This document shows positions 1-7,055 of a stretch of 24,462 nt of DNA, piece after piece; position 1 is the stretch's first letter, and each line of letters begins with the position of its first letter. Source of the DNA: an uncultured Acidobacteriota bacterium (GTDB lineage Bacteria; Acidobacteriota; Thermoanaerobaculia; Gp7-AA8); the NCBI GenBank assembly GCA_946887105.1, contig CAMPKJ010000049.1:1-24462 (forward strand), read 5' to 3'. The position numbers and the translations under genes are program-made. The notes beneath the pieces were generated by a model. That model was not told where the DNA came from and did no database searches. It was given only the letters and a program-made list of their open reading frames with translations.

Positions 1-649
1 CTTCATCATGGAGCCGATCCAGGGCGAAGGCGGCGACAACCACTTCCGTCCCGAGTTCTTCCGCGCCATCCGGCAGCTCTGCGATGAGAACGAGATGCTG
101 TTGATCTTCGACGAGGTGCAGGCCGGCGTCGGACTGACGGGCAAGATGTGGGCCTTCCAGCACTTCGGCATCGAGCCGGACATGTTCTGCTTCGGCAAGA
201 AGACGCAGGTGTGCGGCTTCGCATCGAACGACCGCATCTTCGATCTCGCGGAGAACGTCTTCACCGTCTCATCGCGCATCAACTCGACCTGGGGCGGCAA
301 CCTCGCGGACATGGTCCGCGCGCAGCGCTACTTCGAGATCATCGACGAAGAGAACCTGGTCGAGAACGCCGCACGCGTCGGCGCGCACTTGATCGGCGAG
401 CTGGAGCGCTTCGGGCAGGAGTTCCCGAACCTGGTCACGAACGTCCGTGGCCGCGGCCTGATGGCGGCCTTCGACCTCCCCAGCGGTGAGATCCGCGACG
501 CCGCGCTGAAGGCATTCATGGCGCACGACGTGATGGTGCTCTCGTCCGGCAGCCGCTCCGCCCGTTTCCGCCCGCCCCTCAACCTCTCGATGGACGAGGC
601 CGCGGAAGGAATCCGCCGCATGGAGAAGGCGCTCCAGGACCTGGCCTGA
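1..649 (+). CDS. lat: L-lysine 6-aminotransferase (lysine epsilon-transaminase), 3' part
   Basis: The gene enters from the left edge; the reading frame is open from base 2 and the true start lies outside the window. The family transfers the epsilon-amino group of lysine to 2-oxoglutarate using PLP, giving 2-aminoadipate semialdehyde (piperideine-6-carboxylate) in the cytosol. About 215 residues are visible, roughly the C-terminal half. They include the EPIQGEGGDNHFR block, the PLP-ring aspartate in LLIFDEVQAGVGLTGKMWA, and the Schiff-base lysine region FCFGKKTQVCG, whose KKxQVCG form is typical of lysine 6-transaminases rather than ornithine or GABA transaminases. The small C-terminal domain ends with the RFRPPLNLS motif. 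A toxin-antitoxin pair starts 38 bp downstream under its own promoter. Other class-III aminotransferases are less likely because of the KKTQVCG motif. Confidence 0.88.
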   Translation, partial: FIMEPIQGEGGDNHFRPEFFRAIRQLCDENEMLLIFDEVQAGVGLTGKMWAFQHFGIEPDMFCFGKKTQVCGFASNDRIFDLAENVFTVSSRINSTWGGNLADMVRAQRYFEIIDEENLVENAARVGAHLIGELERFGQEFPNLVTNVRGRGLMAAFDLPSGEIRDAALKAFMAHDVMVLSSGSRSARFRPPLNLSMDEAAEGIRRMEKALQDLA

Positions 650-655
650 GAATCC

Positions 656-698
656 CGCGGGTTCATGGCGGCGTTACAATCGACGCCATGAACCCGCG
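656..698. repeat. Perfect 15-bp inverted repeat around the DUF433/DUF5615 promoter and start codon
   Basis: The arms CGCGGGTTCATGGCG (656-670) and CGCCATGAACCCGCG (684-698) are exact reverse complements separated by 13 bases. The spacer contains the -10 element TTACAAT, and the right arm contains the ATG of the antitoxin gene at 688. The placement suggests an autoregulatory operator for the toxin-antitoxin pair. It could alternatively be an RNA hairpin that ends, or hides the start codon in, read-through transcripts from the upstream aminotransferase gene. The symmetry is seen directly; the role is inferred. Confidence 0.8.
675..680 (+). promoter_or_regulatory. -10 element TACAAT for the toxin-antitoxin operon
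   Basis: TACAAT matches the bacterial -10 consensus at five of six positions and lies at the centre of the inverted repeat. Only seven bases separate it from the ATG at 688, so transcription would begin at or next to the A of the start codon, giving a leaderless mRNA. No convincing -35 hexamer is visible 16-18 bases upstream and no Shine-Dalgarno sequence precedes the ATG. Confidence 0.6.
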
Positions 699-924
699 CA
701 TCAGCATCGACCCGCAGGTGTTGCATGGGCGACCTGTAATCAAAGGAACCCGAGTGCCGGTCGTCGCCATTCTAGGCGAGCTCGCGGAAGGGATGTCTCG
801 CGATGAAGTCGCACGCGAATACCGCCTGACGATTGACGACGTCATCGCGGCGATCGACTTTGCTGCCGAGCTGGTGGAACAGGAACAGCACCACATCCTT
901 CCGGCTGCTGCCTCGCATTCGTGA
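688..924 (+). CDS. DUF433 family antitoxin
   Basis: A 78-residue protein with the DUF433 signature: ISIDPQVLHGRPVIKGTRVPV near the N-terminus, then a helix-rich stretch (EGMSRDEVAREYRLTIDDVIAAIDFAAEL) resembling a small winged-helix/HTH domain. DUF433 proteins are commonly paired with PIN-like DUF5615 toxins and act as antitoxins that bind both toxin and DNA. The stop codon overlaps the downstream gene's GTG start (GTGA, 921-924), implying translational coupling. The ATG at 688 was chosen because the conserved NPRISIDP start follows directly and the -10 element lies just upstream. The family assignment is strong; the antitoxin role is inferred from the family and the pairing. Confidence 0.85.
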   Translation: MNPRISIDPQVLHGRPVIKGTRVPVVAILGELAEGMSRDEVAREYRLTIDDVIAAIDFAAELVEQEQHHILPAAASHS

Positions 925-1280
925 AGTTCCTCATCGACGCGGCGCTGCCTCCGTGGATGATCGAGTCCTTCGCCGCGGAAGGACATGATGCGGTTCATGC
1001 CGACGATCTCGGAATGGGCCACGGCGCGGATCCCGAGATCGCACGAGAAGCGCAACTCACGGAGCGCTGCATCATTACGCGGGACTTCGATTTCGCCGAC
1101 CTCCGCAACTACGATCCCGCGCGGCACCACGGGATCATCGTTCTCACGATCCCGCGGCATCGTGGCTCGGCGTACATGCGGTTTCTGCTGGCGAAATTGT
1201 TCGAATACGTTCGTAACGGCAGTGCGATTGATGGGAAGCTGCTGATCATCGAAGCAGATCGCATCCGCGTGCGCGAGTGA
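921..1280 (+). CDS. DUF5615 PIN-like toxin
   Basis: A 119-residue protein starting with GTG at 921, overlapping the antitoxin stop by four bases. It has the DUF5615 layout: an N-terminal MKFLIDAALPPWM strand with the first acidic residue (D6), a middle histidine/acidic region (VHADDLGMGHGADPEI), and the TRDFDFADL motif that supplies further acidic residues of the PIN-like metal site. PIN-fold toxins are Mg2+-dependent RNases, but the activity of this subfamily is not firmly established. The usual asparagine after the first aspartate (DANL) is alanine here (DAAL). The gene ends one base before the stop codon of the convergent desaturase gene, with no terminator visible between them. Confidence 0.83.
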   Translation: MKFLIDAALPPWMIESFAAEGHDAVHADDLGMGHGADPEIAREAQLTERCIITRDFDFADLRNYDPARHHGIIVLTIPRHRGSAYMRFLLAKLFEYVRNGSAIDGKLLIIEADRIRVRE

Positions 1281-1281
1281 C

Positions 1282-2268
1282 CTACTCTGTCGCCGTAACC
1301 GCCGCCCCCACACCCGCCCCGCTCCATTCCGTGTGTGGCTTCCGATTCAGGATCAGGTACCGCCACACCAGCTCTCCATACCCGCGCGCGACGATGCCCC
1401 GTTTCTCGTAGAACGGGAGGAGGAGCTTCTGCAGGCGCGGGAGGTTGTAGAACGGGACGCTGGGAAAGTAGTGGTGCTCGAGGTGGAAGTTGGAGAAGAG
1501 AAAGACCGGGTTCCAGAACCAGGAGCTCTTCACCAGTGTGGACCATTTCGCGGGATCGCCCGGGTCGATGTCGTAGTGCTGGCCGAGGCGGTTCAGGGCG
1601 AAGGCGATCGGGAAGATGAAGAAGATCGGGACGATGTACAGCTTCCAGGCGATCGCCCAGCCGCCGATGAACGCGATCGCGGCGAGGACCGACAGCTGGA
1701 AGGCGATCGTGCCGATGCGCTCGCGGGCAATCCGTTTGCGGAGCTCCGGCTCGTACGACGCCGTTTCGCGCGCGGCGGCGCGGAAGTAGATCGGAAACAG
1801 CGCCGGCGTGAAATAGAGGAACTTCAGCCAGCGCGCGTTGATCTTCGGCGAGAGGTAATGCCGCTTGGGATCTTCGTCATCCGAGCCGAGTCCGGCGTGA
1901 TGATCGAGATGCCAGCGCGTGAACTGCGAGGACGAGATGCCGCTCGGCACCGCATACAGCAATCCCAGCAAGCGATAGCCGCGCTCGCTGGATTGGTCGA
2001 GCACCGCGCGGTGCACGACCTCGTGCAGCAGCACCGTGAAATCGAACACGGCAAATCCGGCGATGACGGCGAACGGCAGCCAGAGGTACCACCGGTCGAA
2101 GGAGACGATCGCCAGGCCGCTCAGCACCAGCGCGGCCACGTTCGCAAACGCGATCGCGGCGTGGAGCAGCGGCCGCTTGCGGTGCAGCTCGCGCAACGCG
2201 TCGACCGGAATCTCGCGGGCGAGATCGCGTTTGAGCTGCTGCGCGTGTTCGGCGTAATACGAGGCCAT
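1282..2268 (-). CDS. Membrane fatty acid desaturase family protein
   Basis: A 328-residue integral membrane protein with the three histidine boxes of the di-iron desaturase/hydroxylase superfamily: HEVVH (residues 82-86), HLDHH (120-124) and HLEHH (262-266, followed by YFPS). There is an extra NRLGQH at 226-231. Hydrophobic segments lie at about 36-56, 60-81, 150-163 and 188-225. Such enzymes introduce double bonds or hydroxyls into acyl chains, carotenoids or related lipids using O2 and an electron donor; the substrate cannot be read from the sequence. The start at 2268 (MASYYAEHAQ) was chosen because sequence further upstream in this frame is antisense to the divergent DUF488 gene. A -10-like TAGATT lies at 2297-2292 on this strand. 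The two start codons are 6 bp apart. Confidence 0.85.
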   Translation of the reverse strand: MASYYAEHAQQLKRDLAREIPVDALRELHRKRPLLHAAIAFANVAALVLSGLAIVSFDRWYLWLPFAVIAGFAVFDFTVLLHEVVHRAVLDQSSERGYRLLGLLYAVPSGISSSQFTRWHLDHHAGLGSDDEDPKRHYLSPKINARWLKFLYFTPALFPIYFRAAARETASYEPELRKRIARERIGTIAFQLSVLAAIAFIGGWAIAWKLYIVPIFFIFPIAFALNRLGQHYDIDPGDPAKWSTLVKSSWFWNPVFLFSNFHLEHHYFPSVPFYNLPRLQKLLLPFYEKRGIVARGYGELVWRYLILNRKPHTEWSGAGVGAAVTATE

Positions 2269-2274
2269 GGGTCC

Positions 2275-2814
2275 GTGTCTCTCTTGAAGCGAATCTACAC
2301 GATCGGCCATTCCACTCGCAGTCTCGAGGAATTCGTCGCGCTCCTCGAGGAACATGGCGTCGCCCGTCTGGCCGACATCCGCCGCCATCCCGGCTCGCGG
2401 CGCCATCCGCATTTTTTCGGCGAATCGCTGCAGCAGACCCTTCCGGAGCGCGGGATCGCCTACGAACACTTCGACTCCCTCGGCGGGCGCAGGAAGCCTT
2501 CCGCTCACTCCGAGAACGGCGCGTGGAACAACGACCAGTTCCGCGGCTACGCCGATCACATGGCCACCGCCGAGTTCCGCGCCGCCGTCGACCGTCTGCT
2601 CGCCGGCGGGCGCAACACCGCGGTCATGTGCGCGGAAGCAGTCCCGTGGCGCTGCCATCGCAACCTGCTCTCCGACGACCTCGTCCGCCGCGGCGTGGAA
2701 GTGATCCACATCGTCGGGACCGGCTCCGCACAGCCACACGCGCTCAGCAAAATGGCGCGGCTGCAACCGGACCGCGTGATCTATCCGCCCGAGCAGGCCA
2801 CCATGTTCGGCTGA
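2275..2814 (+). CDS. DUF488 domain-containing protein
   Basis: About 179 residues carrying the full DUF488 fold signature: IYTIGHSTRSLEEFVALLEEHGVARLADIRRHPGSR at the N-terminus, HFFG and a central YEHFDSLGGRR, then the conserved C-terminal VMCAEAVPWRCHRNLL block with its two cysteines and CHR. The biochemical function of the family is unknown. No ATG precedes the conserved region. GTG at 2275 (giving MSLLKRIYTIGHS) is the chosen start; TTG at 2284 is the alternative. A TAATAC -10-like hexamer at 2255-2260 lies 14 bases before the GTG, inside the divergent desaturase coding region. The downstream regulator gene follows after 45 bp with its own promoter. Confidence 0.82.
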   Translation: MSLLKRIYTIGHSTRSLEEFVALLEEHGVARLADIRRHPGSRRHPHFFGESLQQTLPERGIAYEHFDSLGGRRKPSAHSENGAWNNDQFRGYADHMATAEFRAAVDRLLAGGRNTAVMCAEAVPWRCHRNLLSDDLVRRGVEVIHIVGTGSAQPHALSKMARLQPDRVIYPPEQATMFG

Positions 2815-2824
2815 GGTTCCCGCG

Positions 2825-2850
2825 TATAATCCGAGCGCTCATTCGGGGAA
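2825..2850 (+). promoter_or_regulatory. Promoter (TATAAT) and Shine-Dalgarno for the REC-HD-GYP gene
   Basis: A consensus -10 hexamer TATAAT lies at 2825-2830, ten bases past the DUF488 stop. A GGGGAA Shine-Dalgarno-like run (2845-2850) lies nine bases before the ATG at 2860. Unlike several other genes in this window, this one would have a real 5' leader of roughly 20-25 nt. No good -35 box is visible. Confidence 0.6.
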
Positions 2851-2859
2851 ACCACATTC

Positions 2860-4872
2860 ATGTCGATGGCAGCCGCAGAAACACCGGCCTCAGCCGAGCG
2901 CGATGTCGTGCTCGCCGTCGACGACAATGAGCAGAATCTCCAGCTGCTCGAGGAGTATCTCTGGAGCTGGGGATACGAGGTGGTCCTGGCGCACGACGGC
3001 CGCGAGGCGGTCGACCTCTACCCGCGCTACAACCCGTCCATCATCGTCCTCGACGTGATGATGCCGAACATGGACGGGTACGAGGCTTGCCAGCTCATCA
3101 AGCAGTCGCCGGCCGGCCGGGCCATCCCCATCCTCATGCTGACCGCGCTCACCGGCGCCGAGGACAAGATCAAGGCGCTGGAGAGCGGCGCGGACGACTT
3201 CCTCAACAAGCCGATCAACCGCGAAGAGCTGCGCACGCGGATCCGTTCGCTGATCAAGATCCGCAACCTGCGCAAGGAGCTCGACTCCAGCGAGAACATC
3301 ATCATGACGCTCACCAGCGCGCTGGAGAGCAAGGATCCGCGCACGATCGGACACGTGCATCGCGTGGCCGCATACGCGTCGCGTCTGTGCGACAAGCTCG
3401 GCCTCTCCGCGGACGAGAAAGAGACCGTCATCAAGGGCGCGATGCTGCACGACCTGGGGATGATCGGCGTTCCGGATCATCTCCTCACCGCCGAGCCGCA
3501 GAATGACGACGAGCGCGCGCGGATCGCCGACCACGCGCGCATGGGCGCCTCGATTCTCGAGCCGATGACGACCTTCCGCCAGTTCGTCCCGATCGTGCGC
3601 TGGCATCACGAGCGCTGGGACGGCCGCGGATATCCCGACCGTTTGAAGGGCGAGCAGATCCCGCTCGAGGCGCAGATCGTCGGCATCGCCAACCGTTTCG
3701 ACGAGATCCACCACGAACGCCCCATCACCGAGAACGACGCCATGCAGCAGCTCCGCGATGAAACGGCGGGCGGCGCGTTCGATCCGGAGCTGATGAAGTT
3801 CTTCTCGGCGGCGGTCGATGAAGACGCGCCGCAGGCCGCCACGACCAAGCACATGCGGCCGCGCGCAAGGCGGCGGGCGCGCGTGCTCTGCGTCGACGAC
3901 AACCGGATGAACCAGGACCTCGTGGCGGCCACGCTGTCCGAGGCGAACATGGACCTGCTGCTGGCCGAGAATGGCCGCGCGGCGCTCCAACTGCTGGAGC
4001 GCGAACCGGTGGACGTAGTCCTGCTCGACCTGTTGATGCTCGCGCAGGATGGACCGAGCACGCTGAAGACGTTGCGCGCCGATCCCCGCTGGGAGTTCCT
4101 CCCGGTGATCGTGCTGACGTCGCATCGCAACAGCGCGATGCGCCAGGAAGCGATCGTGGCCGGCGCCGACGACTTCATCAACTATCCACTGAACCGCCTC
4201 GAGCTGGTGACGCGCATTCACTCCCTCCTGCGCATCAAAGAGTTCCACGCCGATCTCGAGCAGACCCAGAACGTGATCTGCGCGCTGGCTCTGGCGCTGG
4301 AGGCGAAGGATCACTACACGCGCGGCCATTCACAACGCGTCGGCGATCTCGCCCGCACCTTCGCGCTGCACCTCGGGCTGACACAACAGCAGGCGGAACT
4401 GATCCGCACGGCCGGCCTGCTGCACGACATCGGCAAGATCGCGGTCCCGGAACGCCTGCTGAACAAAGCGGGCCCGCTGACGCGCGAGGAGTTCATGAGC
4501 GTCATCGATCATCCGGTGATCGGCGAGGAGATGGTGCGCCCGCTGACGACGCTCACCGCGGTGCTGCAGATGATCCGGCATCACCACGAGCGTTACGACG
4601 GCCGCGGCTATCCGGACGGATTGAGCGCCGAGGCCATCCCGTTCGAGGTGCGGCTGCTCTCGATCGTCGACGCCTACGACGCGCTGACCTCGCACCGCGC
4701 TTATCGTCCCGCGCCGCTCACGCACGACGCCGCGATCACCACCCTCCGCCGCGAGTCGACGGGCGGGAAGTGGGATCCGAAGATGGTCGAGCAGTTCGCG
4801 GCCATGCTCGGCGAGACCTCGCCGTCGTGGGATGCGATCTCGCAACCGGCACCGGTGCTGCGGCTCGCGTAG
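2860..4872 (+). CDS. Tandem response regulator: REC-HD-REC-HD-GYP
   Basis: A 670-residue soluble protein that looks like two REC-HD-GYP regulators joined end to end. REC1 (about 16-135) has D21/D22, phospho-acceptor D65 in VLDVMMPNMDG, T95 and K117, so it is complete. HD domain 1 (about 148-320) has H197-D198, HHE (249-251) and GRGYP (255-259), but the usual HDIGK lysine is methionine (HDLGM, M201). REC2 (about 340-460) keeps D346/D347, D390 and T420, but the conserved lysine is replaced by tyrosine (INYP, Y442). HD domain 2 (about 472-650) has canonical HDIGKI (522-527), HHE, GRGYP and VDAYDALTSHRAYR. HD-GYP domains hydrolyse cyclic di-GMP to pGpG or GMP. The likely working parts are REC1 and HD-GYP2. 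The partner kinase is not in the window. Confidence 0.9.
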   Translation: MSMAAAETPASAERDVVLAVDDNEQNLQLLEEYLWSWGYEVVLAHDGREAVDLYPRYNPSIIVLDVMMPNMDGYEACQLIKQSPAGRAIPILMLTALTGAEDKIKALESGADDFLNKPINREELRTRIRSLIKIRNLRKELDSSENIIMTLTSALESKDPRTIGHVHRVAAYASRLCDKLGLSADEKETVIKGAMLHDLGMIGVPDHLLTAEPQNDDERARIADHARMGASILEPMTTFRQFVPIVRWHHERWDGRGYPDRLKGEQIPLEAQIVGIANRFDEIHHERPITENDAMQQLRDETAGGAFDPELMKFFSAAVDEDAPQAATTKHMRPRARRRARVLCVDDNRMNQDLVAATLSEANMDLLLAENGRAALQLLEREPVDVVLLDLLMLAQDGPSTLKTLRADPRWEFLPVIVLTSHRNSAMRQEAIVAGADDFINYPLNRLELVTRIHSLLRIKEFHADLEQTQNVICALALALEAKDHYTRGHSQRVGDLARTFALHLGLTQQQAELIRTAGLLHDIGKIAVPERLLNKAGPLTREEFMSVIDHPVIGEEMVRPLTTLTAVLQMIRHHHERYDGRGYPDGLSAEAIPFEVRLLSIVDAYDALTSHRAYRPAPLTHDAAITTLRRESTGGKWDPKMVEQFAAMLGETSPSWDAISQPAPVLRLA

Positions 4873-4873
4873 C

Positions 4874-4965
4874 AGTCTCAGAGTCGCAAAGTCGCAAAGT
4901 CGCAAAGTCTCAAAGAGCGCGGCAACAACGCCTTTGAGACTTTGCGACTTTGCGACTCTGAGACT
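4874..4965. terminator. Bidirectional hairpin made of GTCGCAAA octamer repeats
   Basis: Between two convergent genes lies a long inverted repeat. The left arm (4874-4915) begins AGTCTCAGA and contains three GTCGCAAA octamers; the right arm (4932-4965) is its reverse complement with two octamers. The 16-base loop is AGCGCGGCAACAACGC. Apart from the extra octamer the 34-base arms pair perfectly. It begins one base after the regulator stop codon and touches the stop codon of the peptidase gene, so it is placed as a bidirectional terminator. There is no long U-tract, so it may act as a stem that blocks read-through or protects 3' ends. Confidence 0.7.
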
Positions 4966-6026
4966 CACCGCAGCATCGGAATCACCCGGTCGAGCGGCAA
5001 GGCCTTCACGTCCCGCACATCCGTGGCCTTGAACAGCGAGTTGTAGATCGCCTCCTCCGTTGCCTCGATCACGGCGAGGAAGATCGGCGAGATGTCGTCG
5101 TTGCGGACCAGCGTCGCTGGATTGCGTGCGGTCGAGAAGGCGATCGCATAGTCGCCGCTGCCGTTCGTGCCGGCGGCACCGGTGCGGCCCAGGCCCATCA
5201 TCGCCCGGGCGCCCATCCGCTTCAGATTGCGCGCGTCGACCGGCGCATCGGTGGCGATGACGATCATGATCGAGCCGTCGGCATTCTCCAGTTCATTTTT
5301 GAGGTAGTACTGGCCGAGGTTGCGGCCGATGGGTGTGCCGTTGATGGTGAGAATGCCGCCATAGTTCGTCTGCACCAGCACGCCGATCGTCCAGCCGCCG
5401 AGCTTCGCCGGCAGTTTGCGCGAGGACGTGCCGATGCCACCTTTCCAGCCGAAGGCCACCGTTCCCGTGCCGGCGCCGACGCTCCCCTCCTCGACCGCTC
5501 CTCCTTTTGCATTCTTCAGCGCGGCGAAGACTTCCTCGCGCCCGACGTGCCGTCCGCGGATATCGTTCAGGCGTCCATCGTTCGTCTCGCCCACCACCAC
5601 GTTGATCGAGCGCACCTCCTCGTTTCCCGGCAGCGCGAGCATGTGATCGATGAGCGCATCGGCCACGCGCGGAACGTTCAGCGTCGAGGTCAGCGCGATG
5701 GGCGACTCGAGCTCGCCGAGCTCCTCGATCTGCGTCGATCCCATCAACTTCCCGAACGCATTTCCGGCGAAGACGGCCGCCGGGACTTTCTCGCGAAAGA
5801 GATTGCCGGCGTGCGGAAGGATCACCGTGACGCCGGTGCGCACGTTCTCGCCGCGGATCAGCGTCGTTTGCCCGACGCGCACCCCGGCAACATCCGTGAT
5901 CGCGTTCAGCGGCCCGGGCGGAAGAATGCCGACGCTGACGCCGGTGTCGCGGATGCGCGGGCGCGGATCGGCGGCGAAGCACGGGATGGCGATGAGCAGC
6001 GAAAGCGCGACGGCGGTGCGGTGCAT
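4965..6026 (-). CDS. Secreted P1-family (DmpA/BapA-like) aminopeptidase
   Basis: A 353-residue protein with a cleavable signal peptide (MHRTAVALSLLIAIPCFAA, residues 1-19), so it should be exported. The family consists of Ntn-fold, self-cleaving serine peptidases that remove N-terminal D- or beta-amino acids or small L-residues from short peptides. Family landmarks are NAITDVAGVRVG (41-52), VVVGETNDGRLND, GSVGAGTGTVAFGWKGGIGTSSR, QTNYGG (N221, the likely oxyanion residue) and GSIMIVIATDAP, where G251-S252 is the probable autoproteolytic site and S252 the nucleophile. NGSGDYAIAFST supplies the second serine (S290) about 38 residues later, the spacing expected from BapA. The start at 6026 was preferred over 6068 because only it begins with the signal peptide. 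It shares a 40-bp intergenic region with divergent ribF. Confidence 0.88.
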   Translation of the reverse strand: MHRTAVALSLLIAIPCFAADPRPRIRDTGVSVGILPPGPLNAITDVAGVRVGQTTLIRGENVRTGVTVILPHAGNLFREKVPAAVFAGNAFGKLMGSTQIEELGELESPIALTSTLNVPRVADALIDHMLALPGNEEVRSINVVVGETNDGRLNDIRGRHVGREEVFAALKNAKGGAVEEGSVGAGTGTVAFGWKGGIGTSSRKLPAKLGGWTIGVLVQTNYGGILTINGTPIGRNLGQYYLKNELENADGSIMIVIATDAPVDARNLKRMGARAMMGLGRTGAAGTNGSGDYAIAFSTARNPATLVRNDDISPIFLAVIEATEEAIYNSLFKATDVRDVKALPLDRVIPMLR

Positions 6027-6049
6027 CTCACTATGATGCCGGAAGGGTT

Positions 6050-6055
6050 TACACT
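6050..6055 (+). promoter_or_regulatory. Probable -10 element TACACT of ribF
   Basis: TACACT lies eleven bases before the ribF ATG at 6067, in a 40-bp divergent intergenic region. A second -10-like hexamer, TATGAT (6032-6037), lies 29 bases upstream. No Shine-Dalgarno sequence precedes the ATG, so a very short leader from the proximal element is plausible. Confidence 0.4.
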
Positions 6056-6066
6056 CCGCCCGCCTC

Positions 6067-7020
6067 ATGCTGGTCTTTCAGGATCCACTCCGCCAGACCG
6101 ATCTGCCGCGCGGCTGCGTGGCCACGATCGGCAATTTCGACGGCATGCACGTCGGGCATCAGCAGATCGTGCGCGGGATCGTCGAGCGCGGGCGTGAGCT
6201 CGGGCGCCCCTCGGCCGTGATCACCTTTCACCCGCACCCCCTCTCCGTCGTTGCGCCGGACCGCGTCCCGAAGCAGATCCTGACGCTCCCGCAGAAGGAA
6301 GAGCTGCTGCGCGAGATGGGCGTCGACGCGATGCTGGTGGTCCCGTTCACGCACGAGTTCTCCCGCTGGACGGCCGACCGTTTCATCGAAGAGCTGCTGG
6401 TGAACGCGCTGGACGCGAAGGAGGTGCGCATCGGCCGCGATTTCTGCTTCGGCGCCGGACGCGAGGGCAATCTCGAGCGCCTGAACGCGGCCGGCGAACG
6501 GTTCGGCTTCGAGGTCCGCGGCGTCGACGACGTGAAGGTGCGCGGCATTCGCGTGTCCAGCTCGATCGTACGCGACGCGATCTCCCGCGGCGCCATGCAC
6601 ATCGTCGACCTGGCCCTCGGCCGCACGTACTTCATCGACGGCCGCGTCGCCACCGGCCGCCGTCTCGGGCGGAAGATGGGATTCCCCACTGTCAACGTCG
6701 ATCCGGCGAACGACCTCTTCCCGGCTGGTGGGGTGTACGTGACCACGTGCCGTTTCGAGAGCTTCTCGCGCTCGTTCGAAGGCGTGACCAACATCGGCGT
6801 GCGCCCGACGCTGTACGAAAACTACGCCACAACGATCGAGAGTCACATCCTCGACTTCGACTCGAACGTTTATGGCGACACGGTGCGCCTCTACTTCCAT
6901 CGCCTGCTGCGGCGCGAGCAGCAGTTCCGGTCCGCGCTGGAGCTCACGAATCAGATCCGCCAGGACATCGCGCGCACGCGAATGTATTTCCTCAAACATC
7001 CCGGCTCGGTGATCGAATAA
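6067..7020 (+). CDS. ribF: Bifunctional riboflavin kinase/FMN adenylyltransferase
   Basis: A 317-residue cytosolic enzyme of normal family length, converting riboflavin to FMN and FMN to FAD. The N-terminal adenylyltransferase domain shows the nucleotide-binding GNFDGMHVGHQ (22-32), the TFHPHPL strand, GRDFCFGAGREGN, and the VSSSIVRDAI motif corresponding to the ISSTxIR signature. The C-terminal flavokinase domain shows GRVATGRRLGRKMGFPTVNV, GGVYV, GVTNIGVRPT and the ESHILDFDSNVYGDTVRLYFHRLLR segment. The ATG at 6067 is the only reasonable start. It opens the plus-strand run that continues into a membrane protein and lptD, each with its own -10-like element. Confidence 0.95.
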   Translation: MLVFQDPLRQTDLPRGCVATIGNFDGMHVGHQQIVRGIVERGRELGRPSAVITFHPHPLSVVAPDRVPKQILTLPQKEELLREMGVDAMLVVPFTHEFSRWTADRFIEELLVNALDAKEVRIGRDFCFGAGREGNLERLNAAGERFGFEVRGVDDVKVRGIRVSSSIVRDAISRGAMHIVDLALGRTYFIDGRVATGRRLGRKMGFPTVNVDPANDLFPAGGVYVTTCRFESFSRSFEGVTNIGVRPTLYENYATTIESHILDFDSNVYGDTVRLYFHRLLRREQQFRSALELTNQIRQDIARTRMYFLKHPGSVIE

Positions 7021-7037
7021 ACCGCGCACCGTCGCGT

Positions 7038-7043
7038 TAAGAT
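7038..7043 (+). promoter_or_regulatory. -10-like TAAGAT upstream of the membrane protein gene
   Basis: TAAGAT lies twelve bases before the ATG at 7056, in the 35-bp gap after ribF. There is no Shine-Dalgarno sequence, consistent with a near-leaderless transcript. Confidence 0.4.
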
Positions 7044-7055
7044 GTCGCGCCCCGC

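Noticed and set aside
2269..2766. An N-terminal extension of the desaturase gene up to 2766
   Set aside because: The extra sequence is antisense to the DUF488 gene and shows no conserved motif, whereas the desaturase has a natural start at 2268.
2890..4329. A 479-residue open frame on the minus strand, antisense to the REC-HD-GYP gene
   Set aside because: It is a low-complexity, Arg/Glu/His-rich shadow with no motif; the plus strand holds unmistakable REC and HD-GYP motifs.
4874..4965. A possible CRISPR array because of repeated octamers
   Set aside because: The units are 8 bases, contiguous, without spacers, and arranged as an inverted pair; no cas genes are present.
4832..5032. A 66-residue frame through the hairpin containing LRVAKSQSRK and LRLCDFATLRL
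   Set aside because: The peptide comes only from the octamer repeat arms and the antisense of the peptidase gene; it has no start signal and is a typical repeat-derived false gene.
6027..6066. An FMN riboswitch upstream of ribF
   Set aside because: Only 40 bp separate ribF from the divergent peptidase gene, far too short for the FMN aptamer, and none of its conserved sequence is present.
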